From Bacteroidales bacterium (GTDB lineage Bacteria; Bacteroidota; Bacteroidia; Bacteroidales; Marinilabiliaceae): a stretch of DNA of 64,000 bases. The position numbers were made by a program, and so were the translations under genes. The notes beneath the pieces were generated by a model that worked only from the letters and a program-made list of their open reading frames with translations, had not been told where the DNA came from and searched no databases. The DNA lies in NCBI GenBank assembly GCA_003249255.1, contig QKJP01000019.1:62001-126000 (forward strand), written 5' to 3'. Shown piece by piece: positions 26,988-35,679 of this stretch. Each line of letters opens with the position of its first letter. Position 1 is the stretch's first letter.

Positions 26988-28069
26988 GTGTCTTGTGAAA
27001 TTCCCTCCAAAGCAGATGAAATTTCGATGCTATGTAACTGTTAAAGGTTGAACTTTATATCGAGATGCTTCTTTCCCTCTTAACAAAAGAATTTCAGGCC
27101 TAATAACATCTGCAAACTCATCAAGTTCTCTATACCAGGATAAATAATTCTCTAAGTATTTAGTTGCTACACCATGAAAGCGTTGAAGCCACTGTTTCAA
27201 ACCACTATGATACGCATCGACATTTTCGATGTGAACGATATCTTTTATTTTCCGAATTCCTCTAGACAGGTTAAGACAGCCATGCCGGTATCCTTTTTCC
27301 TTTATAAATTTCCTATAGGTTGATTTACCATCGCTGCAAAAAAGTATATCAGAATTTACTTTCCCATCCAGATAGGCTCTTAAATTTTCTCCTGTGAAGC
27401 TTTCAAAAATATAATCAATCGTATAAGCTTGACGGTCTCGACAAACTAATACACATACTTGCTCGTGGCTTGTTCCTTTTTGAAATACGTAACTTCCTCT
27501 TTTTCGTGGTTTCCTTTCAAGCCGTTTATTACCCTTTTCGGATTTTCTAAAATAAGTTTCACCTGCTTCTACAATACCACTCAACTTTTCAGGTGCTACA
27601 GACTTTGCATTTGCGAGGAAGCGATGCCTCCACCTAAATGACGTATTGCGGTGTACTCCACATTCAATGGCTGCTTTTCGAATGCTGATACCTGAAATTA
27701 AACAGGATGAATACTCTAACCATTGCTCCTTTTTGCGCAATCTGGAAAGTGGAGTATTACTTATACTATTATAAGTTCTCTTGCAATCCTTACATCGATA
27801 CCTTTGTAATCCATCTCGTTTACCCCATCGCTGTTTTCTCAGACTTTGACAATGCGGACAATGCATTTTTTGATAAGGCGTTTCAATATTTGCAGCCACT
27901 TTATTAGATAATTCGATGGACTTTAGATTCTCTTGCAAGCGTCTAAATTGGTCTGAATTTAGCTTTTCCACTTGTTGTAAAAGCTTCTTAAATGTTTGTG
28001 CCTTCATCTTTATTGTTTTGAACTAAATTAACACCACCCCAATCAATTGTCAACCCTTAATGATGACAC
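26988..28069. mobile_element. IS1595-type (ISXO2-like) insertion sequence, approximate bounds
   Basis: A single transposase gene with flanking sequence. Possible ends are GTGTC at 26988 and its inverse GACAC at 28065-28069, with little further inverted-repeat identity. I could not find a matching 8-bp target duplication on either side, so the ends are uncertain by several bases and the element looks old. Confidence 0.5.
27030..28007 (-). CDS. IS1595-family transposase, probably inactive
   Basis: 325 residues. The N-terminal zinc ribbon (CPHCQ ... CKDCKRTYN, residues about 51-80) and helix-turn-helix (SIRKAAIECGVHRNTSFRWRHR) are intact. The ISXO2-like DDE domain begins at about residue 140. 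The usual segment containing the first catalytic Asp reads IVEAGETYF, where family members as I recall have ADETYF, so the Asp is replaced by Gly (codon GGT against GAT). The second Asp (FCSDGKSTY) and the later NVDAYHSGLK segment remain. Full length with no frameshift suggests a single point loss. Confidence 0.88.
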   Translation of the reverse strand: MKAQTFKKLLQQVEKLNSDQFRRLQENLKSIELSNKVAANIETPYQKMHCPHCQSLRKQRWGKRDGLQRYRCKDCKRTYNSISNTPLSRLRKKEQWLEYSSCLISGISIRKAAIECGVHRNTSFRWRHRFLANAKSVAPEKLSGIVEAGETYFRKSEKGNKRLERKPRKRGSYVFQKGTSHEQVCVLVCRDRQAYTIDYIFESFTGENLRAYLDGKVNSDILFCSDGKSTYRKFIKEKGYRHGCLNLSRGIRKIKDIVHIENVDAYHSGLKQWLQRFHGVATKYLENYLSWYRELDEFADVIRPEILLLRGKEASRYKVQPLTVT

Positions 28070-28160
28070 AGCCATCTATAAACGCTCACCATCCTAACCA
28101 CCCGAAGAAATTAACATCCGTTAACACCCGTTAAAGTTTTCTTAAACCTTTCGTTGGTTA

Positions 28161-28191
28161 TTTGTTGCTAAACCCTGCTTTTATATTTTTG
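28161..28191 (+). promoter_or_regulatory. Promoter of the gldA-gldF-gldG operon
   Basis: A TTTG at 28161-28164 (-33 element) and TATTTTTG at 28184-28191 (-7 element) are separated by 19 bp, the Bacteroidota arrangement. The ATG is at 28225. Confidence 0.65.
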
Positions 28192-28224
28192 ATCAACGAA
28201 AAATTTAACATTATAAATATAACC

Positions 28225-29157
28225 ATGGACATTAGTATAGAGAATCTAACGAAGACCTATGGTGCTCAAAAAGCACTGGACAATCTGTCCTTTCAGGTAA
28301 AGACGGGTGAAATCCTGGGTTTTCTGGGTCCTAACGGAGCCGGTAAAACAACCACGATGAAAGCCATTACCTGCTACCTCTCACCGAATGCTGGAGATGT
28401 AAAAGTTGGTGGAGTATCTGTTTTGGAGAATCCAAACGAAGTAAAAAAGAACATTGGATATCTACCGGAGCACAACCCCTTGTATCTGGAAATGGGCATT
28501 GTAGACTACCTTAAGTTTATAGGTGAACTGCAAGGTGTGGATAAAGCTCATTTGATGGAGCGTGTAAACCACATGATTCAGATATGCGGTTTATCGCTGG
28601 AAAAGCACAAAAAAATTGGTGAACTATCCAAAGGATACCGTCAACGTGTTGGTTTAGCACAAGCTTTAATTCACGATCCGGAAGTGTTGGTATTGGACGA
28701 ACCTACAACAGGGTTGGACCCCAACCAGATCATCGAAATTCGTGAATTGATTAAACAAATTGGGAAAGAAAAAACGGTTATTCTTAGTTCACACATATTG
28801 GCTGAGGTGGAAGCCACCTGTGACCGCGTACTAATCATCAACCGCGGTAAAATTGTGGCAGATGGCACAGCTGAAGAATTACGAAGCAAAGCAAAAGGAA
28901 ATGAAGTATTAAAAGTAGGAATTGCCGGAGCAGAACGAAATGCAGCTTTTGAGGCATTAAAAGCATTACCAGATGTGGAGTTGGTAGACTTTGCAGGTGA
29001 AGGTAAAAACCTTTATGAAGTTCATTCTGCACCCGAGCGCTCATCTTGCCAAAGCATATTTGATCTTTGCGCTAAAAACGGCTGGTTCTTAACTCAGTTA
29101 ACTCCAATTGAAAAGAACCTTGAAGACATATTTAGAGAACTAACAAAAGACAACTAA
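28225..29157 (+). CDS. gldA: ABC transporter ATPase GldA
   Basis: 310 residues from the chosen start MDISIENLTKTYG. One ABC domain with Walker A GPNGAGKTT near residue 37, signature LSKGYRQRVGLAQALIHDP near 137 and Walker B VLVLDEPTTGLDP near 157. It powers the GldF/GldG transporter, which supports gliding motility in Flavobacterium johnsoniae but is also found in non-gliding Bacteroidota. The longer frame from 28162 overlaps the promoter and is rejected. The C-terminal about 90 residues are the usual DUF4162-like extension. Confidence 0.92.
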   Translation: MDISIENLTKTYGAQKALDNLSFQVKTGEILGFLGPNGAGKTTTMKAITCYLSPNAGDVKVGGVSVLENPNEVKKNIGYLPEHNPLYLEMGIVDYLKFIGELQGVDKAHLMERVNHMIQICGLSLEKHKKIGELSKGYRQRVGLAQALIHDPEVLVLDEPTTGLDPNQIIEIRELIKQIGKEKTVILSSHILAEVEATCDRVLIINRGKIVADGTAEELRSKAKGNEVLKVGIAGAERNAAFEALKALPDVELVDFAGEGKNLYEVHSAPERSSCQSIFDLCAKNGWFLTQLTPIEKNLEDIFRELTKDN

Positions 29158-29160
29158 ATC

Positions 29161-29886
29161 ATGAAGCAAATCCTTATTCTTACCAAGAAAGAGCTGAAAG
29201 GCTACTTCGATTCGCTCATGGCCTATATATTAATTGTGGTATTTTTAGGTTTAAGCGGATTTTTCACTTGGTTGTACGGTAACGGCGATGTTTTTTTCAT
29301 TAACCGAGCCACCATGCAACCTTTCTTTGGAATTGCCTATTGGACACTTTTCCTGTTCATTCCGGCATTAACCATGAAACAAATTGCTGAAGAAATTAAA
29401 ACCGGAACTATTGAGTTATTATTAACCAAACCGGTCTCTGATTGGCAGATTGTGACAGCTAAATTTTTGGCAACTTTAAGTTTAATTGCCATTACTCTAG
29501 CATTAACACTTCCCTATTACATTACCATTTCAAACATTGGTGAAATAGATCATGGAGCTGTCATTACCGGTTATCTGGGATTACTGTTGATGAGTGCAGC
29601 TTACATCAGCCTTGGAATTTTTGCTAGTAGCTTAACGTCCAACCAAATTGTTGCTTTCCTATTAACACTCATCATTGGTATCTTTTTCCAAATATTGTTT
29701 GGCATGCTATCAATGGCGTTTAGTGGGTTTTCGAGCGATGTGTTTGCTTATTTAGATTTACAATCACACTACTCGGCTATTACCCGTGGCGTAATCGACA
29801 GTAAAGATTTAATCTACTTTGCCTCTCTTATTTTTGCAGGATTAGCTGCATCAGAATTATCTTTAATTAAGCGCAATTTGCACTAA
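29161..29886 (+). CDS. gldF: ABC transporter permease GldF
   Basis: 241 residues with six membrane helices. The start (ILTKKELKGYFDSLMAYI) and the PALTMKQIAEEIKTGTIELLLTKPVSDWQIV segment (near residue 75) are the ABC-2 permease signature of GldF. Follows gldA by 3 bp. Works with GldA and GldG as the membrane unit. Confidence 0.93.
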   Translation: MKQILILTKKELKGYFDSLMAYILIVVFLGLSGFFTWLYGNGDVFFINRATMQPFFGIAYWTLFLFIPALTMKQIAEEIKTGTIELLLTKPVSDWQIVTAKFLATLSLIAITLALTLPYYITISNIGEIDHGAVITGYLGLLLMSAAYISLGIFASSLTSNQIVAFLLTLIIGIFFQILFGMLSMAFSGFSSDVFAYLDLQSHYSAITRGVIDSKDLIYFASLIFAGLAASELSLIKRNLH

Positions 29887-29897
29887 ACACAGATATT

Positions 29898-31397
29898 ATG
29901 ATTAACAAAAGTCACTTTAAATATTACATTATATTGATGGTGGGTATTCTGGTTTTAGTGAATACTCTGGCCAATCGTTATTTCTTCCGATTAGATTTCA
30001 CCGAAGATCAACGTTACACTTTAAGTGAATCGACTCTAAACATTTTGGATGAAGTTCAAGAACCTGTAACGGTTAAAGCTTACTTTTCAGAAGGGCTTCA
30101 ACCACAGTTTGACCAAATGCGGAGAGATTTTAAAGATTTACTAACCGAGTATGCTTCTCGCACCGATGGTCAAATCGTATTTGAATTCATCAATCCAAAT
30201 AAAGAAGAAAAACTAGAACAAGAGGCAATTCAAGCAGGTGTTCAACCAGTGATGATTCAAGCTCGTGAGAAAGATCAATCATCGACTAAGAAAGCTTTCA
30301 TGGGTGCCATTATCAACATTGGCGAAGACAGCGAAAACCTGCCTTTCATTCAACCGGGTGCTCAAATGGAATATGCACTTTCAACGGCCATTAAAAAGAT
30401 GACCAATCCTGAAAAAGCGGCCATTGGTTTCATCACCGGTAATGGTGAACCTGCATTAAATGCACAAGTTCAGGTAAAGCAAGGATTAGACATTCTATAT
30501 GTTGCAGAGGAGGTTCAGTTATCAGATTCGGTGAACCTGACTAAATACAAAACCTTAGCCTGGATTAATCCAACAGATTCAGTACCTCAAGAGCATTTAG
30601 ATATCATCAGCAATTATTTAGCTCAAGGAGGTAATGTCTTGATTGCATTAAACCGTGTTAAAGCAGAATTGCAACAAGGTATGGGCTTTAGCCATGCTAC
30701 ACGCATCGAAACCTGGTTAAAGAATCAAGGCATTCAAATTAATGATAATTTTGTATTGGATGCTAATTGTGGTAGTGTAACTGTTCAACAACGTCAGGGA
30801 CCATTTATGGTGAATACCCCGGTAAATTTTCCTTATTTACCGATCATCTCTAAGTTTGCAGAGCACCCCATCGTTGAAGGCTTAAGTGCAATGGTATTAC
30901 AATTTGCATCTTCCATTGATTTTATTGGAGACAGCACAATAACCTATACACCACTTGCTTTTACTTCTGATAAAGCTGCCACTCAAGCATCGCCGGTTTA
31001 TTTCGACATCAACAAAAAATGGCAAACCAAAGACTTTCCATTACAAGCTGTAACTGTTGCTGCCTTGGTTGAAAAAGGGAATTCAAAAATGGTAGTTATT
31101 TCCGATGGTGATTTGGCTATTAACGGTTTCGGTCAGGAAATGCGTCAGGTACAACCGGATAATGCTAACTTCATCGTTAACGCCATTGACTTTATGAGTG
31201 ATGATACCGGATTAATCCAATTACGTTCAAAGCAAGCTAAACTTCGCCCAATTGATCAAATGGAAGATGGAACTAAACAGTTCTTAAAAATCCTGAATTT
31301 TGTACTTCCAATATTACTCATCTTATTGTTTGGATTATTCCGCTATCAACAAAGAAAACTGATTCGTTTAAAAAGAAGGGAGGAAAACTATGTATAG
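29898..31397 (+). CDS. gldG: Gliding-associated ABC transporter substrate-binding-like protein GldG
   Basis: 499 residues. One membrane helix near the N-terminus (YIILMVGILVLVNTLA) and one near the C-terminus (FLKILNFVLPILLILLFGLFRY) bracket a large periplasmic region. The FRLDFTEDQRYTLSESTLNIL start of that region is the GldG signature, followed by a beta-sheet domain of the DUF4350/ABC-associated type. The stop overlaps the start of the DUF4340 gene by 8 bp. Confidence 0.92.
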   Translation: MINKSHFKYYIILMVGILVLVNTLANRYFFRLDFTEDQRYTLSESTLNILDEVQEPVTVKAYFSEGLQPQFDQMRRDFKDLLTEYASRTDGQIVFEFINPNKEEKLEQEAIQAGVQPVMIQAREKDQSSTKKAFMGAIINIGEDSENLPFIQPGAQMEYALSTAIKKMTNPEKAAIGFITGNGEPALNAQVQVKQGLDILYVAEEVQLSDSVNLTKYKTLAWINPTDSVPQEHLDIISNYLAQGGNVLIALNRVKAELQQGMGFSHATRIETWLKNQGIQINDNFVLDANCGSVTVQQRQGPFMVNTPVNFPYLPIISKFAEHPIVEGLSAMVLQFASSIDFIGDSTITYTPLAFTSDKAATQASPVYFDINKKWQTKDFPLQAVTVAALVEKGNSKMVVISDGDLAINGFGQEMRQVQPDNANFIVNAIDFMSDDTGLIQLRSKQAKLRPIDQMEDGTKQFLKILNFVLPILLILLFGLFRYQQRKLIRLKRREENYV

Positions 31398-32349
31398 AAA
31401 AGTTAACCTTAAAACACTCACGGTAACATTTGCAGCATTACTGGCTTGGGTCATTATTTTTAAATCTATCGACAGTAGTTCTGGCGACAGTACTTTACCG
31501 GGCATTTTGGTTTCGTTAGAAAATAAGCAAGTAAATACAATTCGCATCTTCCCTCGCAGTTTAAATGGAGAAGCAGTAACTTTAGTTAAGTCTGGCGATA
31601 CCTGGAATGTAAAACAAGGCGATAAAACTTACGAAGCCGATGCAACAAGCATTGAACCGTTAATTACGCAATTAGATGGTTTAAAACCTTTGCGTTTAGC
31701 TGCTAAAAATGATGAACGCTGGTCGAAATACGAAGTGACAGATTCCTTAGCAACTCGCGTTGTTTTAGAAAATAACGGTAGTGAATTGGCAAATGTGTAC
31801 ATTGGTAAGTTTTCATACCTCCAACCAAAGAATGCCATGCCACAGCAAAATCCATACATGCGTCAACAACAAGGTACCATGAATACTTATGTGCGTTTAG
31901 CTGATGAAAAGGAAGTATATGCCGTTGAAGGATTCCTTGGAATGAGTTTTAACCGCGATGCGAAGGCATTTCGAAAAAAGACCTTAACGAGTCTAAACAA
32001 AGATGCTATCACAAAAGTAACGTTCACTTACCCTGCTGACAGCTCTTTCGTATTAAGTAAGCAAAATAATGTTTGGATGATTGATGGTTTACAAGCAGAT
32101 TCAACTGCCGTAGATAAATACCTGAGAGGAATTACCAACTTAAAAAGCTCATCTTTTACAGAAAAAACTTTCACATCGGCAACTCATAAAATTTCCATCG
32201 AAGGTGATAACATGAGTCCGGTAAATGTAGATGCAGTTCTTACAGAGGATAAATCCTTGCTAGTTTCCAACCAAAACTCAGCAGTATTTGAAGAAAGCAT
32301 GAACAATAATTTCAATAAGCTGTTTACTAGTAAAACTGCTTTGTACTAG
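31390..32349 (+). CDS. DUF4340-domain protein
   Basis: 319 residues with a single N-terminal membrane anchor (LTVTFAALLAWVIIF) and a periplasmic beta-rich DUF4340 region (LVKSGDTWNVKQGDKTYEAD and a second unit VLSKQNNVWMIDG). Commonly follows gldG. The 8-bp overlap indicates translational coupling. It probably assists the GldAFG complex; no direct function is established that I know of. Confidence 0.85.
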   Translation: MYRKVNLKTLTVTFAALLAWVIIFKSIDSSSGDSTLPGILVSLENKQVNTIRIFPRSLNGEAVTLVKSGDTWNVKQGDKTYEADATSIEPLITQLDGLKPLRLAAKNDERWSKYEVTDSLATRVVLENNGSELANVYIGKFSYLQPKNAMPQQNPYMRQQQGTMNTYVRLADEKEVYAVEGFLGMSFNRDAKAFRKKTLTSLNKDAITKVTFTYPADSSFVLSKQNNVWMIDGLQADSTAVDKYLRGITNLKSSSFTEKTFTSATHKISIEGDNMSPVNVDAVLTEDKSLLVSNQNSAVFEESMNNNFNKLFTSKTALY

Positions 32350-32371
32350 ATACAATAATTTTTTCGGAGAG

Positions 32372-32408
32372 AATCCCTCACGGTCTTTTATCGTGGGGGA
32401 TTTTTTTA
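32372..32408 (+). terminator. Terminator of the gld operon
   Basis: Stem AATCCCTCACG / CGTGGGGGATT with an 8-nt loop and a run of seven T. Confidence 0.9.
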
Positions 32409-32449
32409 TTTAGTGCTTAGTGAAAAATTATTCATTATTCATTAAAACC

Positions 32450-32457
32450 TATCTTTG
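32450..32457 (+). promoter_or_regulatory. -7 promoter element of the BFD-like gene
   Basis: TATCTTTG, 26 bp before the ATG at 32483. Confidence 0.55.
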
Positions 32458-32482
32458 TCCTTACTATAAAAACACCTAAAAC

Positions 32483-32665
32483 ATGAGTAAAATTGTATGC
32501 TTTTGCAACTTCATCAAAGAAGATGAAATTATTGATGCCATTAAAAACGGAGCAACTACCTTAAGTATGGTACAAAATGAAACCCTTGCTGCAACAGGCT
32601 GTGGTAGATGTATTCCAACGATCGATACTTTAATTGATGCATTCGCTACCCGGGAAAAAGAATAA
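32483..32665 (+). CDS. BFD-like [2Fe-2S]-binding domain protein
   Basis: 60 residues, essentially one Bfd-type domain. Cluster ligands are C6, C8, C40 and C43 (CFC ... CGRC), the expected spacing. In other bacteria Bfd reduces bacterioferritin to release iron, and the same domain is fused to nitrite reductase and other redox enzymes. Here it is a single free-standing gene, monocistronic between two terminators; partner unknown. Confidence 0.9.
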   Translation: MSKIVCFCNFIKEDEIIDAIKNGATTLSMVQNETLAATGCGRCIPTIDTLIDAFATREKE

Positions 32666-32669
32666 AAAA

Positions 32670-32696
32670 AATCCGCAATTCAGCGAACTGCGGATT
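32670..32696. terminator. Terminator between the BFD-like gene and aroC
   Basis: Stem AATCCGCA / TGCGGATT with an A-run on the plus strand side, so strongest for minus-strand transcription; may serve both genes. Confidence 0.75.
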
Positions 32697-32788
32697 ATTC
32701 TATATACTTCTTTCTAACAATTAAGTTCAGTGGTAAGTTATTGTGCTTTATGCAAGTGCTAAACTTGAAATAATTAAAGACTTAATTC

Positions 32789-32828
32789 ACACATGAGTCA
32801 ATTTGCACATCAGCACATTAACACCTTT
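32789..32828. repeat. 8-bp-periodic degenerate intergenic array (5 units)
   Basis: 8-mers acacatga, gtcaattt, gcacatca, gcacatta, acaccttt; it abuts the aroC stop codon. Confidence 0.55.
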
Positions 32829-33904
32829 TATCGATACATTTTATTAAGCAATATCTGATCAGCAATTACCATAGCTGCCATTGCTTCTACGATAGGCACT
32901 GCACGAGGTAGTACGCAAGGATCATGACGTCCCTTAGTGGTAGAAACAATCTCTTCCCCTTGTTTATTTACGGTATGTTGTTCCTTTAAAATAGTCGCAA
33001 TTGGTTTAAAAGCCACATTAAAGTAGATGTCTTCACCATTGGAAATCCCCCCTTGGATACCACCGGAATTGTTTGTTCTGGTTCTTACCCTATCACCTTC
33101 CATGTAGAATTCATCGTTGTGCTCAGAACCTTTTAATTTTGCAGATCCAAATCCAAGACCGTATTCAAAACCTTTTACCGCATTAATGCTTAACATGGCT
33201 TGGCCAAGTTCTGCATGTAACTTACCAAACACAGGTTCTCCTAACCCTACAGGTGCTCCTTTAATGACACAACTGATAATACCTCCTACTGAATCTTTAT
33301 CTTTACGAACCTCATCGATGAAATCAATCATTTTATCAGCAGTTTCATTGTCTGGACAACGAACAATGTTAGTCTCTGTATTTCCCAGATCCAATTTGGT
33401 AATATCTTTATCGATGGAAATTCCTCCCACAGTTGAAGTAAAAGCTTGGATAGTAATTCCATGCTGTTTCAACATTAACTTAGCAACTGCTCCGGCAACA
33501 ACTCTCGCGATCGTTTCACGAGCCGAAGAACGTCCGCCTCCTCGGTAGTCACGAATGCCATATTTACTTTGATAAGTATAATCAGCATGCGATGGACGAT
33601 AAACATCCATAATGTTGCCATAATCGTTTGAACGTTGATCTTTATTGCGAATGATAAAACCAATTGGCGTACCGGTAGCTTTTCCTTCAAACACACCTGA
33701 CAAAATCTCTACCTTATCCTCTTCATTACGAGGAGTCGTAATTTTTGATTGTCCCGGACGACGACGATCTAATTCTGATTGAATAAATACTTCATCAATC
33801 TCAGTTCCCGGTAATACGCCTTCAAGGATCCCTCCTACAGCTTTACCATGCGACTCACCAAATGAAGTTAGTCGATATAATGTACCAAATGAATTACCTG
33901 ACAT
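32828..33904 (-). CDS. aroC: Chorismate synthase
   Basis: 358 residues, full family length. AroC converts 5-enolpyruvylshikimate-3-phosphate to chorismate using reduced FMN. Signatures: [20 protein letters not shown] near residue 10, RRPGQS near 49, [19 protein letters not shown] near 122 and [12 protein letters not shown] near 290. No other shikimate genes lie nearby. The product feeds the chorismate mutase gene at 50577. Confidence 0.97.
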   Translation of the reverse strand: MSGNSFGTLYRLTSFGESHGKAVGGILEGVLPGTEIDEVFIQSELDRRRPGQSKITTPRNEEDKVEILSGVFEGKATGTPIGFIIRNKDQRSNDYGNIMDVYRPSHADYTYQSKYGIRDYRGGGRSSARETIARVVAGAVAKLMLKQHGITIQAFTSTVGGISIDKDITKLDLGNTETNIVRCPDNETADKMIDFIDEVRKDKDSVGGIISCVIKGAPVGLGEPVFGKLHAELGQAMLSINAVKGFEYGLGFGSAKLKGSEHNDEFYMEGDRVRTRTNNSGGIQGGISNGEDIYFNVAFKPIATILKEQHTVNKQGEEIVSTTKGRHDPCVLPRAVPIVEAMAAMVIADQILLNKMYR

Positions 33905-33938
33905 ATATTTTTTTCTTTTAATACTGATTTAGCGGCCT

Positions 33939-33946
33939 CAAAAATA
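33939..33946 (-). promoter_or_regulatory. -7 promoter element of aroC
   Basis: The minus strand reads TATTTTTG, 35 bp before the ATG. Confidence 0.55.
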
Positions 33947-33993
33947 CAAGATTATCAGGAATCTCCCAAAGCTAAAATCGGAACCACAAAAAA

Positions 33994-34011
33994 GGGAGGT
34001 AAAAACCTCCC
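33994..34011 (-). terminator. Terminator of slyD
   Basis: Stem GGGAGGT / ACCTCCC with a 4-nt loop; T-run on the minus strand. Confidence 0.85.
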
Positions 34012-34036
34012 CTAATATTTATTTTTTATCTCTTAA

Positions 34037-34576
34037 TTAACCACAAGAACAACCACCACCGCAGCCGCCGCCACCTTCTGATCCGCATCCACCGCTACCG
34101 CAAGCGTGTACTAATTCATCTTCAGTTGCCTCACGTACTTCAAGAATTTCTCCTTTAAAGTGTAAGTTATCACCTGCTAATGGATGGTTAAAATCCATCT
34201 TTACTTTTTCATCGCTTATTTCTAACACAATACCTTGTAATCGATTTCCGGCAGCATCTTGCATTGGCACTTGATTACCAACTTTTATTAAGTCTTCATC
34301 AATTTTACCATCTACTTCAAAAATGTTTTTTGGAATCTCAACTACTGCATTTGGATTTACCTCTCCATAAGCTTCATCAGCCGATAGTTCAAAATCAAAC
34401 TCAGATCCTTTTGCAAGGCCTTCTAATTTTGTTTCAAACATTTCTAACATTTTTCCGGCACCAAATACAAACTCCAATGGAGCATCAGCGTTAGTTTGCT
34501 CAACTAACTCTCCGTCTGCGGCATTTAATCTTAACTCATAAGATAGAGTTACATATTTATTTCTTCCGATTTCCAT
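34037..34576 (-). CDS. slyD: FKBP-type peptidyl-prolyl isomerase SlyD
   Basis: 179 residues. FKBP fold (YVTLSYELRLNAADGELVEQT, then PLEFVFGAG near 30) with the inserted-in-flap chaperone domain (about residues 70-125: FELSADEAYGEVNPNAVVEI and GNQVPMQDAAGN). The C-terminal tail after residue 155 is Cys/Gly-rich (HACGSGGCGSEGG, then CGGGCSCG), a nickel/zinc-binding tail as in SlyD of E. coli. It assists folding in the cytosol and, in some species, metal delivery. Monocistronic. Confidence 0.95.
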   Translation of the reverse strand: MEIGRNKYVTLSYELRLNAADGELVEQTNADAPLEFVFGAGKMLEMFETKLEGLAKGSEFDFELSADEAYGEVNPNAVVEIPKNIFEVDGKIDEDLIKVGNQVPMQDAAGNRLQGIVLEISDEKVKMDFNHPLAGDNLHFKGEILEVREATEDELVHACGSGGCGSEGGGGCGGGCSCG

Positions 34577-34785
34577 CCTGATAATTATTTGTCTTGTTAA
34601 TGATTTGCAAAGAAACTTAGAATTTAATTGCTTTCCAATTAAATATACCTTAAAGACGTATTTGCCTCAGAAAAGTTCATCAATCTCCTGAAATTTTATT
34701 TTTATTTAGAATAATTAACATTTCTACTAAGCATTCATTCTTCTTCAAAACTCTCCATCAGATCACCATCATCGCCTCAAAAATT

Positions 34786-34865
34786 ACTTAACATCTCTCA
34801 ATCAAATTCACTAATTTACTAATCAACAAATTAGCAATTCAGCAATTCGGCACCTCGGCATTGTA
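34786..34865. repeat. 8-bp-periodic degenerate intergenic array (about 10 units), the longest
   Basis: 8-mers in register include tcaaattc, actaattt, actaatca, acaaatta, gcaattca, gcaattcg, gcacctcg and gcattgta. Every unit from 34802 to 34865 has C at position 2. The gap 34577-34920 holds no gene that I can support. Confidence 0.6.
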
Positions 34866-34920
34866 AAAGAACTAATTTCCCTAGTAAAACACTCTTAACC
34901 AAAGCAAAGTTTCAATTACA

Positions 34921-35679
34921 TTAATCCCCACTACACCATTGCTTAAAAGCTTTAACCCGATCACGACTCACAATAATTTCATCTTCTTTATTAACGCCTT
35001 TCATTTTAACTTTCAAACGCGAAATACCATAATAAACCATATCCTCAATAGCATCTAAAGCAACCAAATATTTTCGACTAATTCGAAAGAATCTTGTGGG
35101 ATCCAACTGAGTCTCAAGGGCATCGACAGATTGATCTAAACAAAGGTTTTTACCGTCTTTGGTTCGAATAAACGTAGCTTTATCCTGACTATAAATAAAA
35201 CTTAACTCAACCGTGGAAATCATTTTTAAATGCTCTCCTACTTTCACTAAAAAGCGTTCCTTGTAACTCTGAGAGCTTACTTGCATTTGGTGAATTAAAT
35301 TCAACAAGGATGAATTGTTATAAGAAGTTCTTTCATTGAATTTATTTATAGCCGCTAAAAGTTCCTTTTCATCAATTGGCTTTAACAGGTAATCTACACT
35401 GTTTACCTTAAAAGCTTTTATGGCATAAGAATCAAAAGCAGTAGTAAATATGACAGGAAAGTTAAATTCTATTTTATCAAACAATTCAAAACTTAAACCA
35501 TCTCCCAATTGAATATCGAAAAAAGCTAATTCGGGATGCGAATTATTCTTAAGCCAATCTTCGGCTTGTTTTATAGACTGACAAACACCAAGAATATTTA
35601 CTCCCGGATTATTTTTTTGAATTAAGCCAATTAAACGCTCAGCTGCTAAAGGTTCATCCTCTAGTATTAATAGGTTCAT
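34921..35679 (-). CDS. LytTR-family response regulator
   Basis: 252 residues. Receiver domain with the acidic pair near E7/D8, phosphoacceptor D55 (LAFFDIQLGDG) and K near 109 (YLLKPID). The LytTR DNA-binding domain spans about 145-250 (RFLVKVGEHLKMI ... FFRISRKYLVALDAIE). It pairs with the overlapping upstream histidine kinase. Targets unknown; the pair probably responds to an envelope or extracellular cue. Confidence 0.92.
   Translation of the reverse strand: MNLLILEDEPLAAERLIGLIQKNNPGVNILGVCQSIKQAEDWLKNNSHPELAFFDIQLGDGLSFELFDKIEFNFPVIFTTAFDSYAIKAFKVNSVDYLLKPIDEKELLAAINKFNERTSYNNSSLLNLIHQMQVSSQSYKERFLVKVGEHLKMISTVELSFIYSQDKATFIRTKDGKNLCLDQSVDALETQLDPTRFFRISRKYLVALDAIEDMVYYGISRLKVKMKGVNKEDEIIVSRDRVKAFKQWCSGD

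Noticed and set aside
28225-32349. Gliding motility as a phenotype
   Set aside because: gldA/F/G occur in many non-gliding Bacteroidota, and the required gldK-N and spr genes are not in the window.
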